From contig NC_083598.1 in the NCBI RefSeq assembly GCF_020882245.1, forward strand, positions 68,671,858 to 68,735,857: DNA of 64,000 nt, written 5' to 3'. Source of the stretch: Rhopalosiphum padi. Its lineage: Eukaryota; Arthropoda; Insecta; Hemiptera; Aphididae. This document shows, piece after piece, positions 51,040 to 63,080 of the stretch (the stretch's first letter is position 1; the number at the start of each line of letters is the position of its first letter). Below the pieces are notes generated by a model, which saw nothing but the letters and a program-made list of their open reading frames with translations, searched no databases and was not told the DNA's origin. Made by a program: the position numbers and the translations under genes.

Positions 51040-52630
51040 TATTTTGTGCAGCGAAAGAACACACACCGCAACCTGACAAAAATCAGTTACTCCGCATACT
51101 GTACATCCCTACAACACTCAGTCATCGAGACCAATAATAACACAATGTTAGAACGCATAAAAGAACCAATGTTTTGCTGAAATATAGCAAATCCCTTTTT
51201 GATCAATTCTAGTTCGTTTTTTCGACTTAATTTATTCGTGCACTGCACAATCAAATAGGGCATATTGTTTTTTATTTTTGTATGCCTCTTTTCTAAGTCT
51301 CTGCAAGAGTTTAACAATTTTTATTGATTTATGTAATTCTGAATTGATAAAACATGTCTCGTTTCACACCACGGGTTACGTTGCGTCGTGCGCAGCTTAA
51401 AATAATGTCAATATTAAATACGTCACAGTAATACCACGATGAACTTGAACAAGTGCCGCAGTATTAAAATTAGTTATTTCGAGCCTTGAACTCTCCGGCA
51501 TAGGGACTGAAAGAAAAAAATGCATAGTAAGTGCGGGGCCGGCAAAAAAATACGAACAAATCCGCGTGTCCGATATTCCACGGAGGAAATACACTTCGCG
51601 CACACGCGTATTGTCTGAATAAATCAATAGACGTTTTTTCTCACGATTCGAATGAAAAAAATATGAACGAGAAAAAAAACGGATAGAACGGAAAAAGAAA
51701 ATGTGAAAAAAAAAAACTCAAAACAGATATAATGTGTATTATAAATAAAAACCGGTTCGAGTCGCGCGAATGGACACGGCCGCGGACACAATAGTGGAGA
51801 TAATGTTATATACAAGCAATTATTATCGGTATCGCTCTGTATATAACGGTATTATTATGTAATATATTATTATTATTATATTATTATACTTGTATTGAGT
51901 GCATGTGTCGTGGCCACCGTATATACCTCGAGAACGCGGTTGTGGTGTAGTGCGATCTCTAAAGTATAATAATATTACACGTTGATATTATACCTATATA
52001 TTCTTATTGAATCGTCACGGCCGTATGAGAACGTACGAAAGTATATTATTATTATCACGACGACTACGGAACACGGTGACAACATCGCGTGTTTCCCAGC
52101 TCTGTATTACGCTACGTCGTATGTGCGTACGTATGTGTATGAGTAGATGTTATATATATATATACACATAGTCACTGTGTATGAGGAAAAAAAAATATTG
52201 TACGCGAAACCGGAACGACTATATTATTATAAACAAACATCCGGTCGTCGGCTGCACGACACATTTTTGAATTCCTCGTATTCGCGCGCGTCAACTGTAA
52301 GCGAATAAAATTATTTTTGCTTATTCATAAGAATAAAAAAATGACAAATTTCCGTACTGTTTATTTCGCACATCATCATAATATGCAGCACTTACGCATA
52401 TATATAATATATGGAGTCTTGTGATGCAACGGAATCATATTTTATCTTTAATAATTATTGTAATCGGCAACTGCATTAATATTAATTATTATTACACGGC
52501 GATATGACGAGTCTACAACGTCAGTAGTTTCAGCCGGAGAAAAGAACGCAGACCGGATACGGAAAACGTTCTGTTTTTGTTTCTTTCACCTTCTCTCCTA
52601 CCCACTTCCGGGGAGGAAATACGTATAATA
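51040..52630. other. GC/CpG-elevated island 8, promoter-containing
   Basis: CpG-rich with long segments such as ACACGGCCGCGGACAC. Minus-strand frames 51087-51317 and 51397-51627 are open but begin at non-ATG codons or lack partners. The right end carries a plus-strand core promoter. Likely upstream regulatory DNA plus 5' untranslated exon. Confidence 0.45.
52521..52555 (+). promoter_or_regulatory. initiator plus downstream promoter element (TSS about 52523)
   Basis: TCAGTA at 52521-52526 fits the initiator core with A+1 at 52523. AGACCG at 52550-52555 fits RGWYV at exactly +28, the same hexamer at the same spacing as at 38639. A pyrimidine-rich leader follows; GTATAA near 52623 is a possible donor. 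No ATG frame of note lies immediately downstream. Confidence 0.55.
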
Positions 52631-54869
52631 TTACACGTCACAATAAACCAGAATTAAACGTAAAAATTATGTATATATTATAGTTTTTTAGTAGAATTCT
52701 ACATCACAATAATATATTATCGTATTATAATGGACCTCTATACTGGTGACGAAATCACATGACGGGAATGTTGAAGTTTATTATAAATTATAATTTATTA
52801 TATATATATGCCTATATAGTATATACTATACACGATTACCGTGGTGGCCGGAGCGTTGTAATTTATTATTAGATTCAGTGATTCTCTTAACAGTCATCGT
52901 GTATGCTCTATGGTCGACAATATTATGAACATATAATTTTATATAATGTCCATTTAAAATTTTATAAGTGAATTATTTATCTGATAAAAACGTACGTATA
53001 ACGGTTGAAAGGAGATAGAAGAGTAATTGCTTCACAGCTTCACTGGTTCATTAGTAAATGTATTTTTCTATGTTATATCCTAGAACAATACTATCATAAT
53101 CTATATATAGAAATGTGAAAATGGAAATCTTTGTCTATTGATCCAATTATCTAGGTTTTTTTTCTAAAGAATACATCGCGGAGCAGATTTTAAGCCTACT
53201 TTTGATTCTATAAGTTAGTGAAAAATCGAGTTATTATTTATTAAATAATAGGAAAATACACACATAAACATATTTTATCGTCCGTTAACCTACAAAATTA
53301 ATATTTTAGTGAGTAGTTTATGTAATAATCACACTAATAACAGACAACATTACAGTACACAACTTGTATTAAAGTTGATATGTCAAAAACATCATCTATA
53401 CACCAAATCAAAAAACCAAAAATATTATTTACCTACACGCGTTACACTAAATGTCAGGTTTAAGCAACCAAATTTAACACGAATGCATCTACGAATTTAA
53501 CGAAATGCACAGGAATAAATATAGTAAGATAATATTTTTTTCTTATCAAATAGTAACTTAACCATTGTTTGTACATTGTTTTTTTTGTGTCTACAATAAA
53601 TATTTTAAGTATTCAAAAATAAAAATACTTAAATTTATAGTACTAAAAAACAGTAATATTTATTTAGTTTTTATAAAAACATATAGATTTTGTTATTTAG
53701 TAGTAATTCAAAAATAAATAATCATAGGTAATTACTTGACATTTTCACCAAATATTTTGATTATTATTTTCTACACATAATTCTAGAGATATATCATTTT
53801 CGTTATATTTTGATTTCTCTTAAAATATACAACACTGAAATAGCTTCAGCGCTTTAATCTGCATAATCGACGTGTTGTTTATACATACGGTTTTCTAAAA
53901 AAAAAAAAAAAAACACATCGTCCAGTGATTACAATAATTCCATTTAGGACATTCGAACGGTTTCGTGACAATGATGAGAGGAAAAATGGGAGAAAACAAT
54001 TATATGAACTTACTGTACAACAACAATCAAGTATACGTATACTACATAAACATACTTCGAGTCTCGCCACGGATAATTGGTAATAAATAAATTCACGTAC
54101 CTAAAATATAATCTCGATGGCGGGTCGAAACTCCTGAAATAAAAAAATAATCACCGAGAGTGGCCAAAGTAATAACTAAAATGAAGTATACATACAGATA
54201 TATATTAAAGTACAAAAATACAGATGTTTTTTTTTAAATTGTAGTTACGTATATAGGTATATATAAAATATCTCGCTTTATAATTTTTGGTAATATAATA
54301 TCGTTATTGAGTTCCAGTAGTGACATTGTAGGTATTAGCCATTATCCAACCTCTAAATATCCTGGTGTTTGGAAAAGCCGGTTAGGTTCCTGATTTTGAA
54401 CACCAATACTCGTAATATGATGCACTATATACCTAAATGTCACTTACAATTTAATATATTTATAGATACTTACCCATTTTAGGCAGGTTAGGTATATGCC
54501 TTAGACAGTTTGCTTAAAATATTTACTATTTTATAAACATAAAACCTAATCGTTTAATTTAGAACCAATTTAATTATTTATTATAGTTAATAGAAAAATA
54601 ACATTTTTTTAAAACAAATAGTTGATATTATATTTTTTTTTTCAATCCAATATATCATTTTTGTTTGAATATAATAATACTATGAACTTTGAAACAAAAT
54701 AAAGTTCAACATAACTTAAAGTTCACAATATGAACAAAGATAAAAATAAAAAATGTATTCCAATAAATTATAAATTTAATTAATTTTTGGTCGTATATTT
54801 TGAACTTCAAACAAGTGTTTATTCCGAGACCCATGTTTATACATACTTATTTAAATTGTATAATGTATT
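52631..54869. other. AT-rich stretch with possible transposon remnant
   Basis: At about 53090-53220 the text GAAAATGGAAATCTTTGTC, then GATCCAATTATCTAGG and CATCGCGGAGCAGATT, resembles sequence I associate with degraded Helitron-type elements in insects; this is memory only. Nothing else recognised. Confidence 0.35.
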
Positions 54870-55040
54870 CATAGTTATATTTATTGTAGTTACGATTGAT
54901 GTGCGGATGTAACGACAGGAAACGCGACAAGGGGTTCATGAAATTTGGACCGGACATGAAACTACTGGCACGTGGCCGAAGGAGAAATTCCCCGGCATAA
55001 TCACCCTTTTTACATATTCCTGATTTACACACATTATCAG
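54870..55040. other. isolated GC-rich patch, competing frames
   Basis: A sharply bounded patch of about 150 bases stands out from AT-rich flanks, as an exon would. On the plus strand an acceptor-like TATTTATTGTAG precedes a frame MCGCNDRKRDKGFMKF... ending in TAA. Another plus frame, and two minus frames (one at 54847-55032, 61 codons), are also open. I cannot choose between them, so it is not called coding. Confidence 0.3.
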
Positions 55041-56178
55041 TGCAGTACTTAACTATACGCGTAAAATGTACATACGCAAAGAAACTAAATTATAAAGTGG
55101 GTCAATACTGTTATGGTATACGGAATTTGATTTATTAAATTTTTATTCAGTATTTTTAGTAAGTAAACTTCACACTGTTTTTCCAAATATAATATTCATA
55201 TTTTGTTCACGCATTCAGTTCAACGGATGTGCCGATTCTTTACTGTTCACGAAGGAATCCTCTTGGTTATTATAATATGCTCCGTTGTATTGCCCCCAAA
55301 CCGAGAAAATCGATCTCTGAAAAAAGGCGCAATTATAAAGCATATTTCGAAAGCGGTATCGCAATGCTTTATGCGAAACGGTTTGTAACCAGCGAAACCG
55401 TTGAATGATGATAAATATAATATTATTCTTCTGTATACGTTTATTATTGCGAATCACAATTTGTATTAATTTATTCGTACTCTCGGGCCATAAACTTGCA
55501 CAACGCGATTTTCATACGCTTTTGGACCATCGAAATATATTTGCATTGATTGGAATGCCTTTTACGAATAGATTTTGTCAAAAAACCAATAAAACAGTTA
55601 TGTCATGTATGTGTGTTATGTCCATCTATAAACAATAAACATTGCAGTAGATCAGAAGAAAAATAAATCAATATTAGGAATATTCCGGATATTTATTTGT
55701 GACGAGTACCTATAGCCGTATAGGTAATGACTCGCTTACAATATGTATTCTCGTTTACGAAGACAAACTTCGCGATGAACGATGAACCACTCTGTATAAA
55801 CAATATTACGATTATATAGGTATCATATAATATGTGAAACTGTGTTACGGTATGAACTTTAACGTATATTGTTTTTTAGTATTACGCATTTACGCTTGAT
55901 AATATTATTATTATTATTACAGCGAATCTAAAATTATTTCCGAAATACGATGGTATTTTCGCTGTAGTAGGTATAGTACAGTCGTCCGGTAGTCGTGCGC
56001 AGCGCGCATTATAAATTGCGGTTGTGCTTGACGTCGACGATAATATTGAAATTTTATCATGATACACCGACACACGTACTCCCATCGTATGTATATTATA
56101 TTATTATTATTATATTTTCCCGGACTCGGTGGCGTCGGCCGCATTGTGCAATACCGCACCTGATATTATTGTTACTAC

Positions 56179-56201
56179 TATTATTATTATTATTATTATT
56201 A
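56179..56201. repeat. (TTA)n microsatellite
   Basis: About 23 bases of TTA/ATT triplets. Confidence 0.9.
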
Positions 56202-56311
56202 ATATCAGCTGACCATCGTAATATTGTTAATACAATCTATCACACCGCGCTGTTGTAATAACATTACTATTATATACATATAATATAATACATACACACC
56301 TATACATTGGA

Positions 56312-56473
56312 TTACTGGTAGGTACACACGGTGATAATAATGTTATGCACGCGCGCCCACGCGAATAATGGGAACTCGGCTTCTGAAACGCGTGATATGA
56401 TGTGGTCCAGAACCAGCTTCCCGTCAAATCTCAACGAAAGTTTCGTCGGGTTTTCTCCGAAATGTCCGACCAT
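56312..56473 (-). CDS. candidate 53-codon ORF or first exon, uncertain
   Basis: Minus-strand ATG at 56473-56471, stop at 56314-56312. The product begins MVGHFGENPTKLSLRF, contains LVLDHIISRVSEAEFPLF, and its third codon positions favour G/C. The same frame stays open upstream of the ATG for about another 35 codons. A TATATAA on this strand at 56591-56585 is about 115 bases upstream of the ATG. Against it: a plus-strand frame (56331-56525, 64 codons) is open over the same bases, and long frames are expected in GC-rich DNA. No family recognised. GTAATC just before the stop could be a splice donor, making this a first exon. Confidence 0.28.
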   Translation of the reverse strand: MVGHFGENPTKLSLRFDGKLVLDHIISRVSEAEFPLFAWARVHNIIITVCTYQ

Positions 56474-56620
56474 TCCGTCCGCCGCCGTCGCCGCATTCGT
56501 AATAATATGGGAGGATTTTATGTGAACGGGCGGGGTAAATAAAAGAGAGCTATAGTGAATCAGGGCCGGGATTGACCCGTTTCGTTATATAAATCCGTCA
56601 AAACGTCGTGCTACTGTCGA

Positions 56621-59600
56621 CCGATCACATTTTTAAATTTTTAGAAAATTTTACACCGAAGTTTGATTTTTAACATTTTATTTTAACGTTTTTAGGCAAA
56701 TAAGATAATTATTGTTTATAGATTTCAGGACATTTTTATCATCATAAAATCGGTCAATTATGATGAATTCGAACCGAAACCTGCAGTGTAACGCAATCTG
56801 CGAGCGGATGGGTGAACTATTAAAATGCATCTACGTATAATACGATTATTAAACTGTATTTATTTGAAAAAAAAACCTATTAGACTTTCAAACGCTACCT
56901 TAAAATCTATTTTCAAATATTGTTTTAAAAATTCTATAGATTCATTATTTTTGACTTTCAGTGCTTAAAGCCTTAAAGGACATTTTTTATGGTTTTTTTT
57001 TTTTTGTGAATAAAATTCTTAGCCTTATTTAAACAATTCTTATTTATGGAACAATTATATTAACTATTTTATCATTTGTCTATGGTTTTTGATAAATGTA
57101 AGTCTATGAGATACCAAAAACAGTTGATTCCGTCCTCTGGGAAACATAAATATATTAGTCGCCCTACCTGTACAATATGTGCTATATAATACCATTATTA
57201 TAATAGCCTATTTATTTTATTTACTGTATAGTACTTCGGATTCAATAAAACTTTCATTTTTTTTGATTATAAAAATGTATTGTAAATCACATCAATATTT
57301 TATGAAAAATTTATTTACCGAAAAAATTCCACTACTAAAATATCAGGAAACGAATAGGTTCTATCGCAAAGAAATAACATCGCCAATAAAATATATGGCT
57401 TAAATGTAATATATTTAGTAAAAAATAATATAACAGCAGTATAATTATAATATTTAATACATTATATAACTCGAATTTCAGTATAGTTAATATTTAGCTA
57501 TTGGTATACAATATTGGATATAATAATTACTAGTATGAAATATTATAAAATTATTAGTAATATATTAAATATAGATTATAAACTATACTTAAATTATAAT
57601 TATGTAAATTATATTGCTGCTATTATCTCACTTAAACATTATATTTTATGCTATTAATTATAGAATATTATATATTGTTTATTAAATAATAATCACACCG
57701 AGTTAAATTATAATATAAGTACCTAATTATATAATTTCTATACTGCATATGCTGACGATAATTTTTCCATGGATACTTTACTGACAATATTAAATCAATC
57801 ATATTGGTTTCACGATGTTTTGGTTATTTCGTGTGATATTTGATCGGTTATTCTATCAAACATTTACCTTAAATATACTGGTAAAATGTTCTGTCTCTTA
57901 GCGATATCGGCTGATATTATTTTTATTTTAATAATTTTTTAAATTTTATATGTAGTGCATAAGGATGAAATTAAATATATTATTCTCACAGCGTATACAT
58001 TAATCATCTGCCAGCATTTTTTAACTGCTTAATTATTTGAAAATAGTTTAAATCGTATTCTACAATAATATATAATACCCATGTACATAAGTATATTATA
58101 CATGAGTACACATACCGATGAACCGCATCTTTTAAAACTTATTGTTTACAGTTGAAATAAAAATAATTTCAATATTTGGATTTCACTGTGCACAATTCCA
58201 TTAACAAGCTCTCATAAGCACTCGATTCCGAGAATTCCTTTACAATATTTTGAATTATAGTTGATAACATTTCAAAAGCCCCTTAAGTTATAATATTAAG
58301 TCCACGGGATATAAGGTTTCAATAATGTTCTTACTGCTACAGTATTCACATAGTACGTCACATATAGTATGATATATCTATATAATAATATCAGTAGTTG
58401 TAAACTTGAAAATAATATTATACATTTTATCTTGGAGTATTTACTTTTGGAATAAGAATAATAATACTAAATTAATATAAATGCGCTTAAAATATTTGTT
58501 TTTAAGTTAGATATCTTAAATAATTATTATTTATAAAATTGTTTATCTTTTATATAACATACTGGATGAAACAAAAATAGGTGACAGATGTAATTATAAC
58601 TAACTAAGCAATAAGTAATAATTCGTGTTCTTATTGATGTAAATTTAAATATATAATTAGTATTAATACATAATGACGTACAGATTATATAATACCCAAA
58701 TACTGTATATTTTTTTAATTTTTAAGAATAAAAACTTATTCCATGATTTTTTACATCATAATTCTGTTACATATACTATGTATAATATACGTTAGGTAAA
58801 GAAAGTCAGTTTTACCCCTGCAGAATCAAAACGAAAATTGAATACCTGTTCATATTATAAAAAAAATTATTGGAAGCACAAAATTTAAAATCATCATCGA
58901 TGAATCATAATTGCATACATATATATAAATCGTAATTGCATATTTATTATATCATAAATCTAATACATGTATATGATTTTTTTTAGTATTATTAATTTAT
59001 TCCGTGACTTATTCTACGTATTTTTTCATAACGATTTATTTTTGATTACAACTACCCAAGTGAAAGTAACTATAAAGTGATTAGACCTGGAATTGTATAA
59101 GGAATCAGAATACACTACCATATTTTTTCTTACTTGTATGTGTACTTATAAGGAAAAAGTTAAAAATAAAATAGTTAATTACACTATATAATGAATAATC
59201 GACTTTCTATTTTTAAGTCATTCCAATTTTTTTAGTATAAATAAATTTATTTAGTGGGATCTTGTGCCAATATTTAATGTTTTTAACTTACAACCTACAA
59301 GGGGGGGTTAGGTTTGAATATGAAAAATATATACTTAACAAATATAAGTAATATAACTCATAAAAAAAAGTTTATATAAGTAATAGTAGTTTAAAATCAT
59401 TGATTAAATGATGCGGAAAATTATAAAACTTTTCAAATTAATTATTACTTTGATAAAATTACATATAAATAAAAGTATAACAGTCTTATCTGCATTTTTA
59501 AACATAATAATTAATTCAATGTTTTAATTAATTAATTAGGTAATTTTGTTTTATTACGAAAATAGTTAGTTGCTTAATATAATTATTTTTTAATTAAATA

Positions 59601-62429
59601 TCGAATCTCAGATTTTTATCTTTCAAGCTAAACATGATATTGCTCACAGTTTAATTTCTAACTATTTAATTAAAAGATAAATTATACGGCTACTGTAAGT
59701 TTAATATTACCAAAAAACATTTATTTGTATGCTTATATAACTATAATGTAACATTAACGGGCTTTTTAAAAAAAAATCACATTTCCGAGTTATTGTTATA
59801 ATTTTTTTGTATCTTAGTCCCACAAAAATTAATTTATATATCTATATAGGTTTACTAAAAATTACTCTCGTATAATGTATTTTTCTTTAGAAGAGAAATT
59901 ATGAAAAAATATCATATTTCGTTTACTTGAGGGCATAGAATATACGACAAAAACGTAATCTAAAATTAATTATGTGACGTACGAGAAAATGACTAATGTA
60001 ATTTTATTTTTGTTATAATTGCAGGTTATCTTGCCAATATTAACTATTTTGAAATAGGTACTTATTCACGAGCTCTCATAATTGGTGCCGATTCAGAATA
60101 TTATTAATTCAATTCTTCAATAGCCAAATAGTGTACTTCTTAAATATAAACGTATATGTCATAGATATTACGTGAATTGAAAAAAAAATATATTAGGATT
60201 CACTTTAATTGAAATGTTTGAATATAAATTATATTTTTATATTTTATCGATTTACTAAAATATTGAAGAACATGTTATATTCAATTACATATATGTATTT
60301 ATAGTTATATTAACTTAACCTAACCTATTTTTTAAGTGTACATTTATATAGCAATAATAATACAAATAAACTCATACTCAATCCCAATTAAAAACACATT
60401 TTGTCGTAAGCAATAGAATTTAATTAGCTATTTTCAAGCTTATCATACTTTTGTTTTTGTTGTTGATTTTTGTAGTTATAAGTTTTGAAATCTATTTAAT
60501 ATTATATGGTTATATTATTACATAATATGAATATAGTCAGTCCTGAAATTAAAAAAAAAATTGTATAATGGCAAACATACTTCTGTTACTCGTACTATGT
60601 GTTATTCGTATATTTTTGACTGGCAAAGAAAAAATAATATAGAAACTAAATTATGACACATACAGTGAAAAGCAAAACGATTTTTTTTTTAGATATTATC
60701 CAACCTTATACGCTTTATTCTCTGTCTCCAGGGTAACGTCGTTAATACTTGACAACAGACTACAGGCATAGAGCTCGGTTTCTTGCGATTCCTTTGACAA
60801 TTGAGTTCAATTTACCTGCAACTTTACAAAAATAAACCGGATAAGATAAAGACGTTTTCGTGAAAGCAATGTGCTCTATAGTTAACTCTTAATTTTGTTT
60901 GAAATATGACTTTATTAAATCTACGTATAAGAAAGTTGTATCTGAAAAAAAAAATACCATGGGCTATATGAAAACATTTTTTTTTAATACATTAAATATT
61001 TAGTAACAGAGATAAATGGGCAGAGTGTTTTCAAACAAAAAAAACCCCACTTAAGCCCCCAAAAAAAATCGTTGTCAGATATTATAGAGACATACTTTTA
61101 AGTTATATATTTAAATATTCTGTTCAACTTTCCAAAAGTATTTTTATTCAGTTGAAGTCTTGAAATTATTTTACAGTACAATACATGTTTGTACTTATAA
61201 TTCCACATAATATTATATAGGATAAAGATACTAATTATGATTAACCGTGATTTGCATACACCGAACCCACAGTTTTTTTTCGATGCAATGAATTGCACAA
61301 AATAATATAACATATGGTTGATAGAATCAGTGCACTGCAGTGTCTTCCTTACATGGGAACCTATTGTATCGAGGACATAATATTATGATAGAAAAATAAA
61401 TTTAAAACATAAAACTCATTAAAACTATACTTCAGTAATAAAATTAAGGATAAAATTATATTGATCACTAAGTATCACAATAATATTATGATAGTATAAT
61501 TATGACGTATATTAATAATTATCAAAAATAAAAGTGAAACATTTTAAACTTATTAAAATTTAATAATATAAAATCCAAAAAATGTTAGATAGAGTATTTA
61601 CTTTTAATAAAAAAAACAAAGTGTTATAATGACCTCGTTGCTTGCAAAGCATAACTTAATAAATTATTGCAGCATGGCTGGCCAAAAATTTAAGATAATA
61701 TATATTAGTGTTGTTTATACATATAAAGTGATTATATTAAATGAAAAAAATAATAACACCTGAGACATTTCGCAGAGTGAAAATAAAGACAAAAACATAT
61801 TGTGTTTTAAAAAATATATATATATTTGTTTTGTTATACAAATACATCATAGACAATTTTCAATTTGTTAATTTTACACTAAAGGTACCTATGGTTCTTA
61901 AAAGGATTTTTTTTAATACGTTTTGAATATTATCACGAAAAAAAATGTCTACAACAGTATGAAATAAATGTAAACTGTAAAATATAATTATTCCCAAAAT
62001 ATTTTAGAACATAAATCATAAATATTATAATAATATGATATACTACCAATACAACGTTTTATTTACATAAGAAGTTTTATCGTTTTGTTACAGAGTCATT
62101 ATTATACATATTATACATTAAAAACAATTAATTTGCAAATCAATTAAATTCCTGTCAATCAAATTATAGGAGCGACATACAACAAGGATCTTAAAAAAGA
62201 ATTTCTTTTCGTCTAACTCAGCAAAATTGTTTGCGTTTTTCTCTCTCGGAAACTTTTGACTTGAACCAATAATACAATGTATAACATTCTATATCTGTCA
62301 TAAATCATAATATACATAAAAAACGATTCAAATAGTAAACGACAAGATGTGAAAAAGTGTTTTTCTGAATACGCGCGCCTTGTTTAAATTTAAACCAGTC
62401 GCATAACGTAACATATGAAATAATAAAAT
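56621..62429. other. long AT-rich stretch without a gene
   Basis: No supportable frame. A short G7 run lies at 59301-59307. Composition is the most AT-rich of the window. Confidence 0.6.
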
Positions 62430-63080
62430 GTATATTTTTTTTAACACAACCAGAGATCGGAAAAATTCAATGAATACGAGCTCTGCGACAACTCACAGTC
62501 GCATAGAGGATCATAGATACGTGAGTATAAATTCTGCAAAGTACAATATTTGTATGATACCTACACATCTGTAAACCGTTCATGACTGCGCGACCGTGAC
62601 GGTTAATAATAGGTAATAATATAGTAATGACAAATCTTTGGTTTTTAGTAATTTTGAATATTTTTGAATGCAAAACGACAGATAAAGAAACGAAAATGTT
62701 CATAAACCGAGGACGTCTGTTTACGATGCAGTAATTGCAGTGCATATTTAAAACTCGTATATATGGGTAACAACAATAACTATTATTACCTATATATATG
62801 TGCACATGAGTTTCGGACGTTAAGTCCGACGTGCATGTACATGCGGACTGTAATTACTCGTTGGGACGGGCAAAAGCGCATAGACAATTATAATGGTATA
62901 ATATATAAGTATGTGTATATGCGAGTTAATTAAGTATTTGTTTTATACACTATAGGTATTGTAATGATGGCCACTCGTTACAGTCAATGACTATCGAGGG
63001 GCGGGAGGGAGGGTGACCAGCATCATAACCCTTATTATGTGTTACGCCTTTATCTTTCCATGCGCCTGTGTTTGAATGTA
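62430..63080. other. GC/CpG-elevated island 10
   Basis: Moderate CpG enrichment, with a small hairpin CGGACGTTAAGTCCG near 62816 and GGGGCGGGAGGGAGGG near 62998. The minus-strand frame 62467-62805 (112 codons) is the second longest in the window, but its composition (many Y, I, R, C and H) is unlike a normal protein and no splice or start signal stands out. Confidence 0.35.

Larger units (their letters stand above)
55041..56620. other. GC/CpG-elevated island 9
   Basis: CpG-rich patches at 55200-55600 and 55960-56560, including CCGTCCGCCGCCGTCGCCGC. It includes a (TTA)n tract and the minus-strand ORF listed at 56312. A TATA-like palindrome lies at 56585-56593. Confidence 0.4.

Noticed and set aside
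51087..51317. Minus-strand frame in island 8 (CRDLEKRHTKIKNNMPYL...)
   Set aside because: Starts at TTG, not ATG. An acceptor-like TCTTGCAG is present, but no second exon or family was found, and length is within chance expectation.
51505..51510. Minus-strand TCAGTC initiator in island 8
   Set aside because: The +28 position reads CGAAA, which does not fit the downstream element.
51753..51763. GGTTCGAGTCG, near B box
   Set aside because: One mismatch and an AT-rich upstream region without an A box or tRNA fold.
55215..55220. TCAGTT initiator in island 9
   Set aside because: No RGWYV element at +28 and no TATA box at -30. The same holds for TCAGT sites near 51083, 51118, 39148 and 55037.
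62467..62805. Minus-strand 112-codon frame
   Set aside because: Amino-acid composition (many Y, I, C, R and H) follows the base composition of the island. No domain, no partner exon and no start context.
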